Notes under the pieces: model-generated
The model's input: the letters and a program-made list of their open reading frames with translations, nothing else
What the model was told of the DNA's origin: nothing
Database searches by the model: none
Part shown: in pieces, positions 35,240 to 45,744 of the stretch
Layout of the letters: every line of letters starts with the position of its first letter
Numbering within the stretch: position 1 is the first letter of the stretch
Program-made: the position numbers and the translations under genes
Assembly (NCBI RefSeq): GCF_943913695.1
Contig: NZ_CALTZE010000001.1
Coordinates: 1-64,000 of the forward strand
From: an uncultured Marmoricola sp.
GTDB taxonomy: Bacteria; Actinomycetota; Actinomycetes; Propionibacteriales; Nocardioidaceae
DNA: 64,000 nt
Direction: 5' to 3'

Positions 35240-35422
35240 TCAGGCGGCCAGGACCTGCTTGGCGCTCTGGGGGGCCTTGCGGCCGGTGAGCACGACCTGG
35301 GGCTCGCCGCACCAGCAGGAGAAGTGCATCTCGATGCCGTGGTCGGTGTTCACGAGCTCGTGGATCTGGCTGATGGACATCAGCTGGCGGCGCTCGCAGG
35401 CGGTGCAGGTGTGGACGAACAT
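35240..35422 (-). CDS. Small Cys-rich putative zinc-binding protein
   Basis: Sixty residues. ATG 35422 has GGAGG five bases upstream; a longer frame to 35554 is unlikely. Two cysteine pairs (CTAC and CWC, with a nearby histidine) may bind zinc, as in small zinc ribbons. It converges on speB with a two-base gap and is divergent from the LysR gene. Function unknown. Confidence 0.65.
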   Translation of the reverse strand: MFVHTCTACERRQLMSISQIHELVNTDHGIEMHFSCWCGEPQVVLTGRKAPQSAKQVLAA

Positions 35423-35538
35423 CGGAACCTCCCCAGAGGTGTTCGGTGGTGATCGGTGACGTGCTGTCGAGACCAAGTGTGCCGCTGCGCAACTGATAGG
35501 GGTAGTCTTCTTCTCCTGCACGAGACCAAGGATCTGTC

Positions 35539-35544
35539 TATAAC
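35539..35544 (+). promoter_or_regulatory. Possible -10 box for the LysR gene
   Basis: TATAAC lies 34 bases upstream of the GTG start at 35578. A clear -35 is not seen at 17 bases, so confidence is low. It lies in the 155-base divergent region where a LysR regulator would also bind its own promoter. Confidence 0.3.
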
Positions 35545-35577
35545 TCCAGGTCACTGGCCCGAGCTCTCCGAGAGGTT

Positions 35578-36510
35578 GTGACCGTGCTCACCCTGCACCA
35601 GCTGCGCTGCTTCCTCGCGACCTACGAGGAGGGGTCGCTGACGGCCGCCGCCGAGCGGCTCGGCTACGCCCAGCCCTCGGTCTCCGAGCAGATCCGCAAC
35701 CTCGAGGCGACCCTCGGCGCCCCGCTGTTCCGTCGCGTCGGGCGCGGCGTGGTGGCCACGACGATCGCCGACGACTTCCGGGCGCACGCCGAGCGCACCC
35801 TCGCGGCCGCAGAGGAGGCGCGGGCCTCGGTGGCCAGCCAGGTGCGGCTGGAGACGGGCACGATCCGCTTCGGGATGTTCGGCATCGCGCGGCTCTACGC
35901 CGGCGCGGACCTGGTCGCCGACGTGCTGGCGCGCTACCCCGGGGTGCGCGTCGAGCTGGTCGGCACCAACTCCACCGAGGTGCAGGAGGAGCTGCGGCGC
36001 GGGCGGCTGGAGGCGGCGATGATCGCCGTGCCGCAGCTGGAGAGCGAGGGCTTCTCGGTCACGCCGGTCGCCCGCGACGAGCTCGTCTACGTCAGCCGCG
36101 ACCCGGCCCGGCTCGCCACGCCCGTGACCGCGCACCGGCTCTCGCTCGCCACGCTGGTGATGCCCGAGACGACCTTCCGGCAGGTCGACTCGGTGCGGAT
36201 CATCCTGCGGCAGCTGATGCACGAGACCGGGCGCAACCCCGTGACGCGCATCGAGGTCGAGGACGTCGAGACCGCCGTCGAGCTCGCCGGCATGGGGCTG
36301 GCCGACACCGTGATCACCCGGGGCGCCGCCGAGCAGCTGCTGCCGCGGCTCGCGCCGGAGTGCGGGTGGACCTCCCTGCGCCCGCGGCAGTACGACGTGC
36401 TGGCGATCGTGCACCGTCGCGACGCGATCCTCTCGCCGGCCGCGCGGCTGATGATCGAGCTGGCCACCGCCCGGATCCAGGCGATCGCGGAGCCCGTGAC
36501 GCCGCGCTGA
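35578..36510 (+). CDS. LysR family transcriptional regulator
   Basis: The 310-residue regulator has the winged helix-turn-helix (LHQLRCFLATYEEGSLTAAA, then AQPSVSEQIRNLEATLG) and the effector-binding domain starting about residue 90. GTG 35578 follows GAGAGG. It sits between the agmatinase unit and gabT, so it is a likely regulator of polyamine or GABA degradation. It converges on gabT with a 14-base gap; its own divergent neighbour is the small zinc protein, so the regulated genes are not certain. Confidence 0.88.
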   Translation: MTVLTLHQLRCFLATYEEGSLTAAAERLGYAQPSVSEQIRNLEATLGAPLFRRVGRGVVATTIADDFRAHAERTLAAAEEARASVASQVRLETGTIRFGMFGIARLYAGADLVADVLARYPGVRVELVGTNSTEVQEELRRGRLEAAMIAVPQLESEGFSVTPVARDELVYVSRDPARLATPVTAHRLSLATLVMPETTFRQVDSVRIILRQLMHETGRNPVTRIEVEDVETAVELAGMGLADTVITRGAAEQLLPRLAPECGWTSLRPRQYDVLAIVHRRDAILSPAARLMIELATARIQAIAEPVTPR

Positions 36511-36524
36511 GCCGGAGCGTCGGC

Positions 36525-37868
36525 TCAGAGCCCGAGCGCGACCTCCTCGATCACGTCGAGCGCCTCGTGGAGCAGGTGCTCGGGCATCACCAGCGGCGGC
36601 AGGAAGCGCAGCACGTTGCCGTAGGTGCCGCACGTGAGCGTGAGCACGCCCCGGTCGTGGCAGCCCTTGGCCAGGGCCGCGGCCGTCGTCGGGTCGGGCG
36701 TGGTGGTGCCGGGCTCGACCACCTCGACCGCGAGCATCGCGCCACGACCGCGCACCTCGCCGATGGCGGGGAACTTCTCGGCCAGCGTGCCGAGCCGGTC
36801 GCGCATCGTGTCCTCGATGCGCCGTGCGGCGCCGTTGAGGTCCTCGGACTCCATGGTGGCGATCGCCCCGAGCGCCGCCGCGCAGGCGACCGGGTTGCCG
36901 CCGTAGGTGCCCCCCAGGCCGCCGCCGTGCACGGCGTCCATCATCTCGGCGCGGCCGACCACCGCCGCCAGCGGCAGGCCGCCGGCGACGCCCTTGGCGA
37001 CCGTCACGAGGTCCGGCACGACGCCCTCGTGCTCGCAGGCGAACCACGCGCCGGTGCGGCACATGCCGGACTGGATCTCGTCGGCGACGAAGACGATGCC
37101 GTTGCTGCGGCACCACTCGGCGAGCGTGGGCAGGAAGCCGGGGGCCGGCACGATGAAGCCACCCTCGCCGAGCACCGGCTCGACGACCAGGCAGGCGAGG
37201 TTGGCCGCCCCCGCCTGCTTCTCCAGCACGTCGATGGCGCGCCGGGCGGCCTGCTCGCCGGTGATCTCGGCGGGCTCGCGGAACGGGTAGGACATCGGCG
37301 CGCGGTAGATGTCGGAGGCGAACGGGCCGAAGCCGTCCTTGTAGGGCATGTTCTTCGCCGTCATCGCCATGGTCAGGTTGGTGCGACCGTGGTAGGCGTG
37401 GTCGACGACCGCGACGCCGCTGCGTCCGGTCGCGTGGCGGGCGATCTTCACGGCGTTCTCCACCGCCTCGGCGCCGGAGTTGAAGAGCGCGGCCTTCTTG
37501 GCGTGGTCGCCGGGGGTGAGCTGCGCGAGCCGCTCCGCGACCTCCACGTAGCCCTCGTAGGGCGCGACCATGAAGCAGGTGTGGGTGAAGGCCGCCACCT
37601 GCTCGGCGACCCGGCTCACCACCTCGGGCGCGCTGTTGCCCACGCTGGTCACGGCGATGCCGCTCGCCAGGTCGATCAGGGAGTTGCCGTCGACGTCGAC
37701 CACCACCCCGCCGCCGGCCGCGACGACGTACACGGGCAGCACGCTGCCGACCCCGCTCGCGACCGCCGCCAGGCGCCGCTCCTGCAGCTCGCGCGACCGC
37801 GGTCCGGGGATCTCGGTGACGAGGCGGCGCTCCTGGGGGAGTCCGGGGCCTCCGGTTTCAGTCGTCAT
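36525..37868 (-). CDS. gabT: 4-aminobutyrate aminotransferase
   Basis: The 447-residue class-III PLP enzyme has FVADEIQSGMCRTGAWFA (aspartate for the PLP ring nitrogen) and the PLP lysine in TVAKGVAGGLPLAA. The N-terminal segment GNSLIDLASGIAVTSVGNSA is typical of GABA transaminases. It would convert GABA and 2-oxoglutarate into succinate semialdehyde and glutamate. ATG 37868 has AGGAGA upstream. A succinate-semialdehyde dehydrogenase is not in the window. Confidence 0.9.
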   Translation of the reverse strand: MTTETGGPGLPQERRLVTEIPGPRSRELQERRLAAVASGVGSVLPVYVVAAGGGVVVDVDGNSLIDLASGIAVTSVGNSAPEVVSRVAEQVAAFTHTCFMVAPYEGYVEVAERLAQLTPGDHAKKAALFNSGAEAVENAVKIARHATGRSGVAVVDHAYHGRTNLTMAMTAKNMPYKDGFGPFASDIYRAPMSYPFREPAEITGEQAARRAIDVLEKQAGAANLACLVVEPVLGEGGFIVPAPGFLPTLAEWCRSNGIVFVADEIQSGMCRTGAWFACEHEGVVPDLVTVAKGVAGGLPLAAVVGRAEMMDAVHGGGLGGTYGGNPVACAAALGAIATMESEDLNGAARRIEDTMRDRLGTLAEKFPAIGEVRGRGAMLAVEVVEPGTTTPDPTTAAALAKGCHDRGVLTLTCGTYGNVLRFLPPLVMPEHLLHEALDVIEEVALGL

Positions 37869-37958
37869 GCGGCTCTCCTGCGACGGGATCGGTCGTGCTC
37901 GGCGGATTGCCTCGCCAGTATTCGCCGAGGGGCCGCCCCGGGGCAACCGGGAGCCTGC

Positions 37959-37997
37959 TCCGCGGATCTGACGTACGTGATGCGTTGGATCCGCGGA
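37959..37997. repeat. Hairpin repeat, left copy
   Basis: Arms TCCGCGGATC and GATCCGCGGA enclose a 19-base spacer containing GACGTACG and TGCGT. It lies 70 bases upstream of the start of the 38068 gene. The right copy at 39044-39082 has the same arm and spacer lengths and 33 of 39 identical bases. Confidence 0.8.
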
Positions 37998-38067
37998 ACA
38001 GCCTGCCTATCCACAGATCGCCTCGCCCCGCTGGCGCGGGGGGACCCGACTCGGCAGCCTCGAGTGC

Positions 38068-39072
38068 GTGTCCGAGAGCCCCGATCACCTGCTGCGCCAG
38101 CTGCACGAGGAGCTGCAGCGGCAGGACGGCGTGGTCTCGCGGCGACAGGTGCTCGCCGCCGGGTTGGCCCCGCACGACCTCGAGCGACTGGTGCGCCGGC
38201 GGCTGCTGGTGCCGAGAGGGCAGGCGACGTACGTCGACCACACGGCGCCACCCACGTGGCGGCAGCGCGCCTGGTCGGCGGTCCTCGCGCTCGGCCCGGC
38301 GGCCATCGGCGGCGAGTCGGCCCTGGCACTGGCCGAGGGACGGTGGCGAGCGCCCGACGCGCTGGTGCACGTCGTGATCGCCGTTCATCGGAGCACTCCC
38401 GCGCCGCTGCCCGGGGTGCTGGTGCGGCACGTCAGCGACCTCGACGCGCGGGTGCAGTGGCACCTGGGTCCACCCCGGCTGCGCTACGAGGAGGCAGTGC
38501 TCGACGTCGCCGGCGACGCCGAGAGCGACCTCGCTGCGATCGCCGTGCTGGCGGCGGCGGTGAGCTCCCGGATCACCACCGCGGCACGACTGCTGGAGAC
38601 CCTCGCTCGGCGAGCGCGGATGCCTCGCCGGGCATGGCTGGAGTCGGTGCTGCGCGACGTCGCGGAGGGCACCTGCTCGGTGCTGGAGCACGGACAGCTG
38701 ACCCTCGTCGAGCGGCCACACGGACTCCCGCCTGCGGTGCGGCAACGTCCCGACCAGGGCCGGGCGGGCCGGATCTACCGCGACGCCAGCTACGGCGGCG
38801 GCGTCGAGGTCGAGCTCGACGGTCGGCTGCACGAGCGGCGGGCGCACCGTGACGCCGACATGGACCGAGACCTCGACGTGGCAGCCGCCGGTGGTGTCCC
38901 GGTGCGGATCGGCTTCGCGCAGGTCTTCGACCGTCCGTGCCTCACTGCGGCCGCACTCGCGCAGCTGCTGCTCGTGAGGGGGGTCCGCTGCTCACCCCAC
39001 CCCTGCTCACCCGGCTGCCCGGTGGGGCAGGTAGCCGCGGAGCTCCGTGGATCCGACGTACGGGGTGCGTGA
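38068..39072 (+). CDS. AbiEi-antitoxin-like / DUF559-type protein between hairpin repeats
   Basis: The 334-residue protein starts at GTG. The N-terminal 60 residues (QDGVVSRRQVLAAGLAPHDL, then RLVRRRLLVPRGQATYV) form the winged helix typical of AbiEi-type antitoxins. The C-terminal part has VEVELDGRLHERRAHRDADM and RDLDVAAAGGVPVRIGF, which matches the DUF559/VSR-like endonuclease core. No toxin partner is adjacent. The stop codon and last ten codons lie inside the right-hand copy of a repeat that also occurs upstream, so the gene is exactly bracketed by matching hairpins. Confidence 0.75.
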   Translation: MSESPDHLLRQLHEELQRQDGVVSRRQVLAAGLAPHDLERLVRRRLLVPRGQATYVDHTAPPTWRQRAWSAVLALGPAAIGGESALALAEGRWRAPDALVHVVIAVHRSTPAPLPGVLVRHVSDLDARVQWHLGPPRLRYEEAVLDVAGDAESDLAAIAVLAAAVSSRITTAARLLETLARRARMPRRAWLESVLRDVAEGTCSVLEHGQLTLVERPHGLPPAVRQRPDQGRAGRIYRDASYGGGVEVELDGRLHERRAHRDADMDRDLDVAAAGGVPVRIGFAQVFDRPCLTAAALAQLLLVRGVRCSPHPCSPGCPVGQVAAELRGSDVRGA

Positions 39073-39082
39073 GATCCGCGGA
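39044..39082. repeat. Hairpin repeat, right copy
   Basis: Arms TCCGTGGATC and GATCCGCGGA surround a 19-base spacer with GACGTACG and TGCGT, matching the left copy. Surrounding bases (GCTCCG and CGGAGC) extend the symmetry. The bracketed gene ends at the TGA in the spacer, so this hairpin could also serve as its terminator. Confidence 0.8.
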
Positions 39083-39087
39083 CGGAG

Positions 39088-40359
39088 CTAGAGCAGCGGG
39101 CGCAGGGGGACCAGGATCGACTCGGTGAAGCGGGAGTAGACATCGCGGGCCTGCCACTCGTCGAGGGTGAGCTGCCAGGAGTTGGTGAGGTCGGTGAGGA
39201 AGATCCGCTCCATCTCCTGGGCGAGCGACTCGTCGAAGAACTCGACGTTGATCTCGTAGTTGCCGGTCATGGAGAGCCGGTCGACGTTGGCCGTGCCGAT
39301 CGTGGTCCAGCTGCCGTCGATGGTCGCGGTCTTGGCGTGCACCATGGCGTCGCGGAAGCGGTGGATCGCGATGCCGGAGTCGAGCATCCGGCGGAAGTAG
39401 CCGCGACTGATCCAGTCGGCCACGATGTGGTTGGACTTCGCCGGCAGCAGCAGGCGTACGTCGACCCCGCGGCGCGCGGCGACCATGAGCGCGTCGACGA
39501 AGCCCTCGTCGGGGATGAAGTAGGCGTGGGTCATCCAGATGTTCTTCTGGGCCCGGTTGATCGCCTCGAGGTACATCGACCGGATCGGGAACATCCACAG
39601 GCGCGGCACGTTGCGGTGCACGCGGATCCGCGGCTCCCACGAGGGCGGCGTCGAGACCAGCATCGGCTTCTCGCTGCGGCGGAAGCGCTTCTCGCGGTGC
39701 AGGTTCCAGAAGTCGGCGAAGGCCCTGGTCAGGTCGGCCACGCCCGGGCCCGTGATGCGGCAGTGGGTGTCGCGCCACTCGGTGGCGTAGGGCGCGCCGA
39801 GGTTGTAGCCGCCGACGAAGCCCACCTCGTCGTCGACCACGAGGATCTTGCGGTGGTCGCGGCCGTAGCGGCTGAGGTCGAAGAAGCGCCAGCCCGCGGA
39901 GTAGACGGGGAAGGCCAGCACCTTGATCGACGAGGGGAAGCGCTTGAAGCCGGGCCGCACCACGAGGTTGGCGAAGGAGTCGTAGATCACGCGGACCTCG
40001 ACGCCGCGCTCGGCCGCGTCGATGAGCGCCTGCTTGAACTCCTGCCCGACCTGGTCGGCCTTCCAGATGTAGGTCTCCAGCAGCACCTGCCGCTGCGCGC
40101 CGCGGATGGCACGCAGCATGTCGTCGTAGAGGTCCTGGCCGAAGGTGTAGGTGGTCACGGTGCCCTCGCCGACCGCGGTGTCGGCCGCCGTACGGGTCGG
40201 GAACGGCTTGGGCTTCTTGCCGCGCCGGCGGTAGGAGTCGACGAGGCTCATGCCGATCGCGACCAGCAGTGGGATCCCGAAGACCACGCCCAGGACCCGC
40301 TTGAACCACCACACCAGCGGGTGCTTCATGTTGATCAGGGGCGCGTGGACTCGTTGCAC
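39088..40359 (-). CDS. Phospholipase D / cardiolipin synthase family protein
   Basis: The 423-residue protein has an N-terminal hydrophobic segment (VLGVVFGIPLLVAIGMSLV) and two HKD catalytic motifs, RDHRKILVVDD and VHAKTATIDG, as in bacterial cardiolipin synthases. It probably makes cardiolipin from two phosphatidylglycerol molecules, or acts as a membrane phospholipase D. The GTG at 40359 is preferred because CAGACT (40372-40367) lies seven bases upstream as in leaderless transcripts; ATG 40329 is the alternative. It is divergent from uvrB, sharing the promoter region. Confidence 0.85.
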   Translation of the reverse strand: MQRVHAPLINMKHPLVWWFKRVLGVVFGIPLLVAIGMSLVDSYRRRGKKPKPFPTRTAADTAVGEGTVTTYTFGQDLYDDMLRAIRGAQRQVLLETYIWKADQVGQEFKQALIDAAERGVEVRVIYDSFANLVVRPGFKRFPSSIKVLAFPVYSAGWRFFDLSRYGRDHRKILVVDDEVGFVGGYNLGAPYATEWRDTHCRITGPGVADLTRAFADFWNLHREKRFRRSEKPMLVSTPPSWEPRIRVHRNVPRLWMFPIRSMYLEAINRAQKNIWMTHAYFIPDEGFVDALMVAARRGVDVRLLLPAKSNHIVADWISRGYFRRMLDSGIAIHRFRDAMVHAKTATIDGSWTTIGTANVDRLSMTGNYEINVEFFDESLAQEMERIFLTDLTNSWQLTLDEWQARDVYSRFTESILVPLRPLL

Positions 40360-40369
40360 GCCGTCCAGT

Positions 40370-40392
40370 CTGTCAGTGGCCGGTCGTAGGCT
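40370..40392 (+). promoter_or_regulatory. PafBC/RecA-NDp-like damage-inducible promoter of uvrB
   Basis: CTGTCAGTGGC, six bases, TAGGCT, and seven bases to the uvrB ATG. The known motif is TTGTCAGTGGC-N6-TAGGGT: 10 of 11 upstream positions and 5 of 6 of the -10 match. Spacing is exact. A leaderless uvrB transcript follows from the seven-base gap. Confidence 0.75.
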
Positions 40393-40399
40393 CGCGGGC

Positions 40400-42535
<2,136 letters not shown>

Positions 42536-42542
42536 GCGTCGG

Positions 42543-43112
42543 TCAGTTGTCGGCGTCCTCGCTGGCGTCGTCGCTGGGCGCGTCGCTGGAGTCGTCGGCA
42601 GAGTCGTCGCCGCCGAGGTCGACGTCGCACTCGGCCTGGCCGTGCTCCTCGATGGCGTCGAAGGCCTCGCTGTTGGCCTCGCTGGCGAAGTCTTGGGCGG
42701 CGGTGAGCACGCTCTGCAGGTCCTCCTGGGTCACGCCCTCGGGCAGCTGGCCGCCCTGCTGCACCTCCGCGAACTGCGCGAGGTCGATGCCGGACTGCTC
42801 GATGGCGTCCTCGAGATCGGTGATCGAGGTGTCGATCTGCTGCCACTGCGACTCGATCTCGCTGGGGGCGGCGTCGGCGAGGTCGTGCATGGTGGAGAAG
42901 AACTGCTCGACCTCCTCCGGACCGGTCTCCTGGCCGCCGAAGCCCTCCAGGGTGGTCTTGGCGTCGGCGAGCTCGGCGCAGTAGTCGCCGCCGGAGGCCT
43001 CGCCGCCGCCGCCGTCGCCGGAGGAGTCGCCGTCGCCGCCGCCGCAGGCGACGAGGAGACCGGCCGCCAGGGGCAGCGCGGCGAGACGCGTGAGTCGGTG
43101 CAGGGTGGTCAT
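42543..43112 (-). CDS. Acidic lipoprotein of unknown function
   Basis: The 189-residue protein has a signal peptide with lipobox LLVACGGG, so it is anchored by a lipidated cysteine to the outer face of the membrane. A glycine/serine-rich linker follows, then about 110 residues of helix, and a very acidic tail rich in Asp, Ser and Ala. No family is recognised. It converges on uvrB with a seven-base gap and is divergent from a transporter gene. Confidence 0.8.
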   Translation of the reverse strand: MTTLHRLTRLAALPLAAGLLVACGGGDGDSSGDGGGGEASGGDYCAELADAKTTLEGFGGQETGPEEVEQFFSTMHDLADAAPSEIESQWQQIDTSITDLEDAIEQSGIDLAQFAEVQQGGQLPEGVTQEDLQSVLTAAQDFASEANSEAFDAIEEHGQAECDVDLGGDDSADDSSDAPSDDASEDADN

Positions 43113-43203
43113 GTGGGGCTCCGTCCCGGAATCGGTGGTGGTCGCGGCCGCCCGGTGCGGCCACCACCCACGAGGGTGGCACGAGACCGGTCGTCGGCGC
43201 TCG

Positions 43204-43209
43204 TAGGGT
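43204..43209 (+). promoter_or_regulatory. Leaderless -10 of the transporter gene
   Basis: TAGGGT lies seven bases upstream of the GTG at 43217, the spacing seen for several other genes here. This supports the GTG as the start. Confidence 0.5.
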
Positions 43210-43216
43210 GGGGACA

Positions 43217-44515
43217 GTGAGCCCGGTCAACCTCGCGCGCCGCCGCAGCCCGTGGGCGGTCTGGGGGGTCGGGCTCGCGGTCTACGTGGTGGCGGTCTTC
43301 CACCGCTCCTCCCTCGGCGTCGCCGGTCTCGTGGCCGCCGACCGCTTCGGGATCAGCGCGGCCCAGCTGGCGACCTTCACCATGCTCCAGCTCCTGGTGT
43401 ACGCCGCGATGCAGGTGCCGGTGGGACTGCTGGTCGACCGCTTCGGGTCGCGCACCGTGATGCTCACCGGGCTGGCGCTGCTGACGCTGGGCCAGACGGG
43501 GTTCGCGCTGTCCACGACCTACCTCGCCGCGCTGCTCTCGCGCGGGCTGGTAGGCGTCGGCGACGCGATGACCTTCATCTGCCTGCTCCGGCTGGTGAGC
43601 AGCTGGTTCCCGGCCCGTCGGGTGCCCTTGGTGACGCAGCTGACGGCCGTTTCCGGCCAGACCGGTGCCCTGGTGGCGGCGGTGCCGATGACGTGGGCGC
43701 TGGCCCACCTGGGCTGGACCCGCTCCTACCTGCTGGCCGCGGGGCTCGGGCTGGTGCTCGCGGTCGCGCTGGTCGTGGTGCTCCACGACACCCCCGACGG
43801 CCGCAACCTGCGCGGCGAGCGGCTCACGGTGCGGGCGGTCCGCCAGAGCCTCGCCGCCTCATGGGAGCACCCCGGCACCCGGCTCGGCTTCTGGATGCAC
43901 TTCGTCACGCAGTTCAGCACCACCACGATGTCGCTGCTGTGGGGCTACCCGTTCCTGGTGCGCGGGGAGGGGCAGAGCTCGACGTCGGCCGGCGGGCTGC
44001 TCTCGCTGATGGTGGTGGCGGTGATGCTCTCCGGACCCGCCCTCGGGATGCTGGTCGGCCGCTACCCCTGGCAGCGCTCGACGATGGTGCTGGCCATCAC
44101 CGGCGCGATCGTCGCGGTGTGGACGCTGGTGCTGGCGTGGCCGGGACCGGCGCCGTACGCGCTCCTGGTGCTGCTGCTCGTGGTCACCGGGATCGGCGGG
44201 CCGGCCTCGGCGATCGGCTTCGACCTCGGTCGCACCTCCAACCCCTCCCACCGCCTGGCCAGCGCCACCGGGATCATCAACCAGGGTGGCTTCTACGCCA
44301 GCCTCGTGCTGGTGGTGCTGATCGGCCTGGTGCTCGACTGGCGCACCCCGGGTGCGTCGACGGCGTACACGCCCAGTGCGTTCGTGTGGGCGATGTCGAT
44401 GCAGTATCCGCTGTGGGCGCTCGGCCTGGTGCAGGTCTGGCGCTACCGCCGGATCGCCCGCCGTCGCGTGCTCGCCGACCCCGAGGCGATGGCCGACCTC
44501 GGGCTGCCGCACTGA
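43217..44515 (+). CDS. Major facilitator superfamily transporter
   Basis: The 432-residue membrane protein has about 12 transmembrane helices in two halves. The loop GLLVDRFGSRTVML carries the MFS motif between helices 2 and 3 and the second half starts near residue 215. The substrate is unknown; the sequence resembles nitrate/nitrite or sugar-phosphate-type carriers only in general form. The start is chosen from the leaderless promoter. It is followed by a VOC gene after 22 bases. Confidence 0.85.
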   Translation: MSPVNLARRRSPWAVWGVGLAVYVVAVFHRSSLGVAGLVAADRFGISAAQLATFTMLQLLVYAAMQVPVGLLVDRFGSRTVMLTGLALLTLGQTGFALSTTYLAALLSRGLVGVGDAMTFICLLRLVSSWFPARRVPLVTQLTAVSGQTGALVAAVPMTWALAHLGWTRSYLLAAGLGLVLAVALVVVLHDTPDGRNLRGERLTVRAVRQSLAASWEHPGTRLGFWMHFVTQFSTTTMSLLWGYPFLVRGEGQSSTSAGGLLSLMVVAVMLSGPALGMLVGRYPWQRSTMVLAITGAIVAVWTLVLAWPGPAPYALLVLLLVVTGIGGPASAIGFDLGRTSNPSHRLASATGIINQGGFYASLVLVVLIGLVLDWRTPGASTAYTPSAFVWAMSMQYPLWALGLVQVWRYRRIARRRVLADPEAMADLGLPH

Positions 44516-44537
44516 GAGCCGGGTCCACACTGGGGCC

Positions 44538-44978
44538 ATGAGCCCGACCCGAGAGATCCAGGTGACCTTCGACTGCGCCGACCCGGCCGCCCTCGCGGCA
44601 TTCTGGTGCGAGGTGCTGGGGTACGCCGTGGAGTCGCCGCCCGACGGCTTCGACACCTGGCCCGACTTCCTGCGTAGCGTCGGGGTGCCGGAGTCGCAGT
44701 GGAACAGCCGCTCCGCGGCGCGACCCGTGGAGGGCGACGGACCCCGGCTCTTCTTCCAGCAGGTGCCGGAGGGCAAGAGCGCGAAGAACCGCGTGCACCT
44801 CGACGTGCGCGCCGCGCCTGGCACGAAGGGCCAGGAGCGGCTCGCCGCGCTCGACGCCGAGGCCGAGCGGCTCGTCGCCCTCGGCGCCAGCGTGGTGCTG
44901 CGCCAGGAGCCCAACGCCATGGACGAGGCCTGCATCTGGATGCACGACCCCGAGGGCAACGACTTTTGTCTCGACTAG
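44538..44978 (+). CDS. VOC (glyoxalase-like) family protein
   Basis: The 146-residue protein has the vicinal oxygen chelate fold in its simplest one-domain form with motifs VTFDCADPAALAAFWCEVLG and MHDPEGNDFCLD. The second resembles the usual metal-ligand strand. It is probably a metal-dependent lyase or oxygenase, or an antibiotic-binding protein; no substrate can be assigned. It lies between a transporter and an ion channel. Confidence 0.8.
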   Translation: MSPTREIQVTFDCADPAALAAFWCEVLGYAVESPPDGFDTWPDFLRSVGVPESQWNSRSAARPVEGDGPRLFFQQVPEGKSAKNRVHLDVRAAPGTKGQERLAALDAEAERLVALGASVVLRQEPNAMDEACIWMHDPEGNDFCLD

Positions 44979-44995
44979 GGCTCCGGAGCCCCGGC

Positions 44996-45673
44996 TCAGC
45001 GGTGGCGGACGGTCATGGCGACCAGGCGCGAGATCACCATCGCGACGTAGAGCACGCCGGCCACCTGCTCGAGGATCACCACCGAGCGGGCGTGGTCGCC
45101 GACGGGGAGGATGTCGCTGAGGCCGACGCTGGTCAGGTTGGTGAAGGAGAAGAAGAGCAGGTCGAAGAAGCGGTCGGCCCCGGCCTCGCCGAGCGGTTCG
45201 ATCGAGCCGGGGTAGACCACGGCGACCACGACGTAGACGTGGGCGAAGCCCCAGGCCAGCACCGTGAACGCCGCGCCGATGGCCCACAGCTCGTCGGTGC
45301 TGACGCGGTCGTCGTGGAAGAGGTAGCGGATCAGGCTCACCGAGACGTAGAAGTAGAAGATCGCGTGCAGCGCGCCGCTGGAGATCGCGATCGCGTCGGA
45401 CTCCGGGCGGAAGGCCTCCGCGACGGTGAGCATGACGGCGGGCAGCCCGACGGCGACGGCGATCACCGAGAGCGCCGGGGTGTTGCGCACCACCGCGACG
45501 GCGAGGGCCACGGCCACCATCGAGAGCACGCCGAGCACGGTGGCGCCGACGATGCCGTCGGAGAGGAACGGGTAGGCCACGACCGCGGCCAGCTGGGCGA
45601 GCAGCAGCAGCGCGCTGGGCTTGTGCAGACCCATCTGCTGCAGACCCGCGGTGTCGCTTCGCCCTGTCTCCAT
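44996..45673 (-). CDS. Ion channel family membrane protein
   Basis: The 225-residue protein has about six hydrophobic helices. Near the C-terminus FTNLTSVGLSDILP has the position of the pore selectivity segment (TVGYGD) of two-transmembrane potassium channels but with GLSD instead of GYGD, so conductance may differ. The ATG at 45673 is preferred to a longer frame to 45718. The gene is divergent from two Mce-associated-type genes. Confidence 0.75.
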   Translation of the reverse strand: METGRSDTAGLQQMGLHKPSALLLLAQLAAVVAYPFLSDGIVGATVLGVLSMVAVALAVAVVRNTPALSVIAVAVGLPAVMLTVAEAFRPESDAIAISSGALHAIFYFYVSVSLIRYLFHDDRVSTDELWAIGAAFTVLAWGFAHVYVVVAVVYPGSIEPLGEAGADRFFDLLFFSFTNLTSVGLSDILPVGDHARSVVILEQVAGVLYVAMVISRLVAMTVRHR

Positions 45674-45744
45674 CGCGCGAGAGTCTAGGCTCGCCCGTGG
45701 CGTCCACGGGACGACCACGCCACAGGGGAGCCAGGGAGGTGCGC

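Noticed and set aside
36360..38852. 830-codon + strand frame across gabT and the AbiEi-like gene
   Set aside because: It runs antisense to gabT and has Arg/His/Gly/Asp low-complexity composition; LysR, gabT and the 38068 gene explain the region.
43191..43209. PafBC-like motif in front of the 43217 transporter
   Set aside because: TCGTCGGCG resembles the upstream half but the spacer to TAGGGT is only four bases instead of eight.
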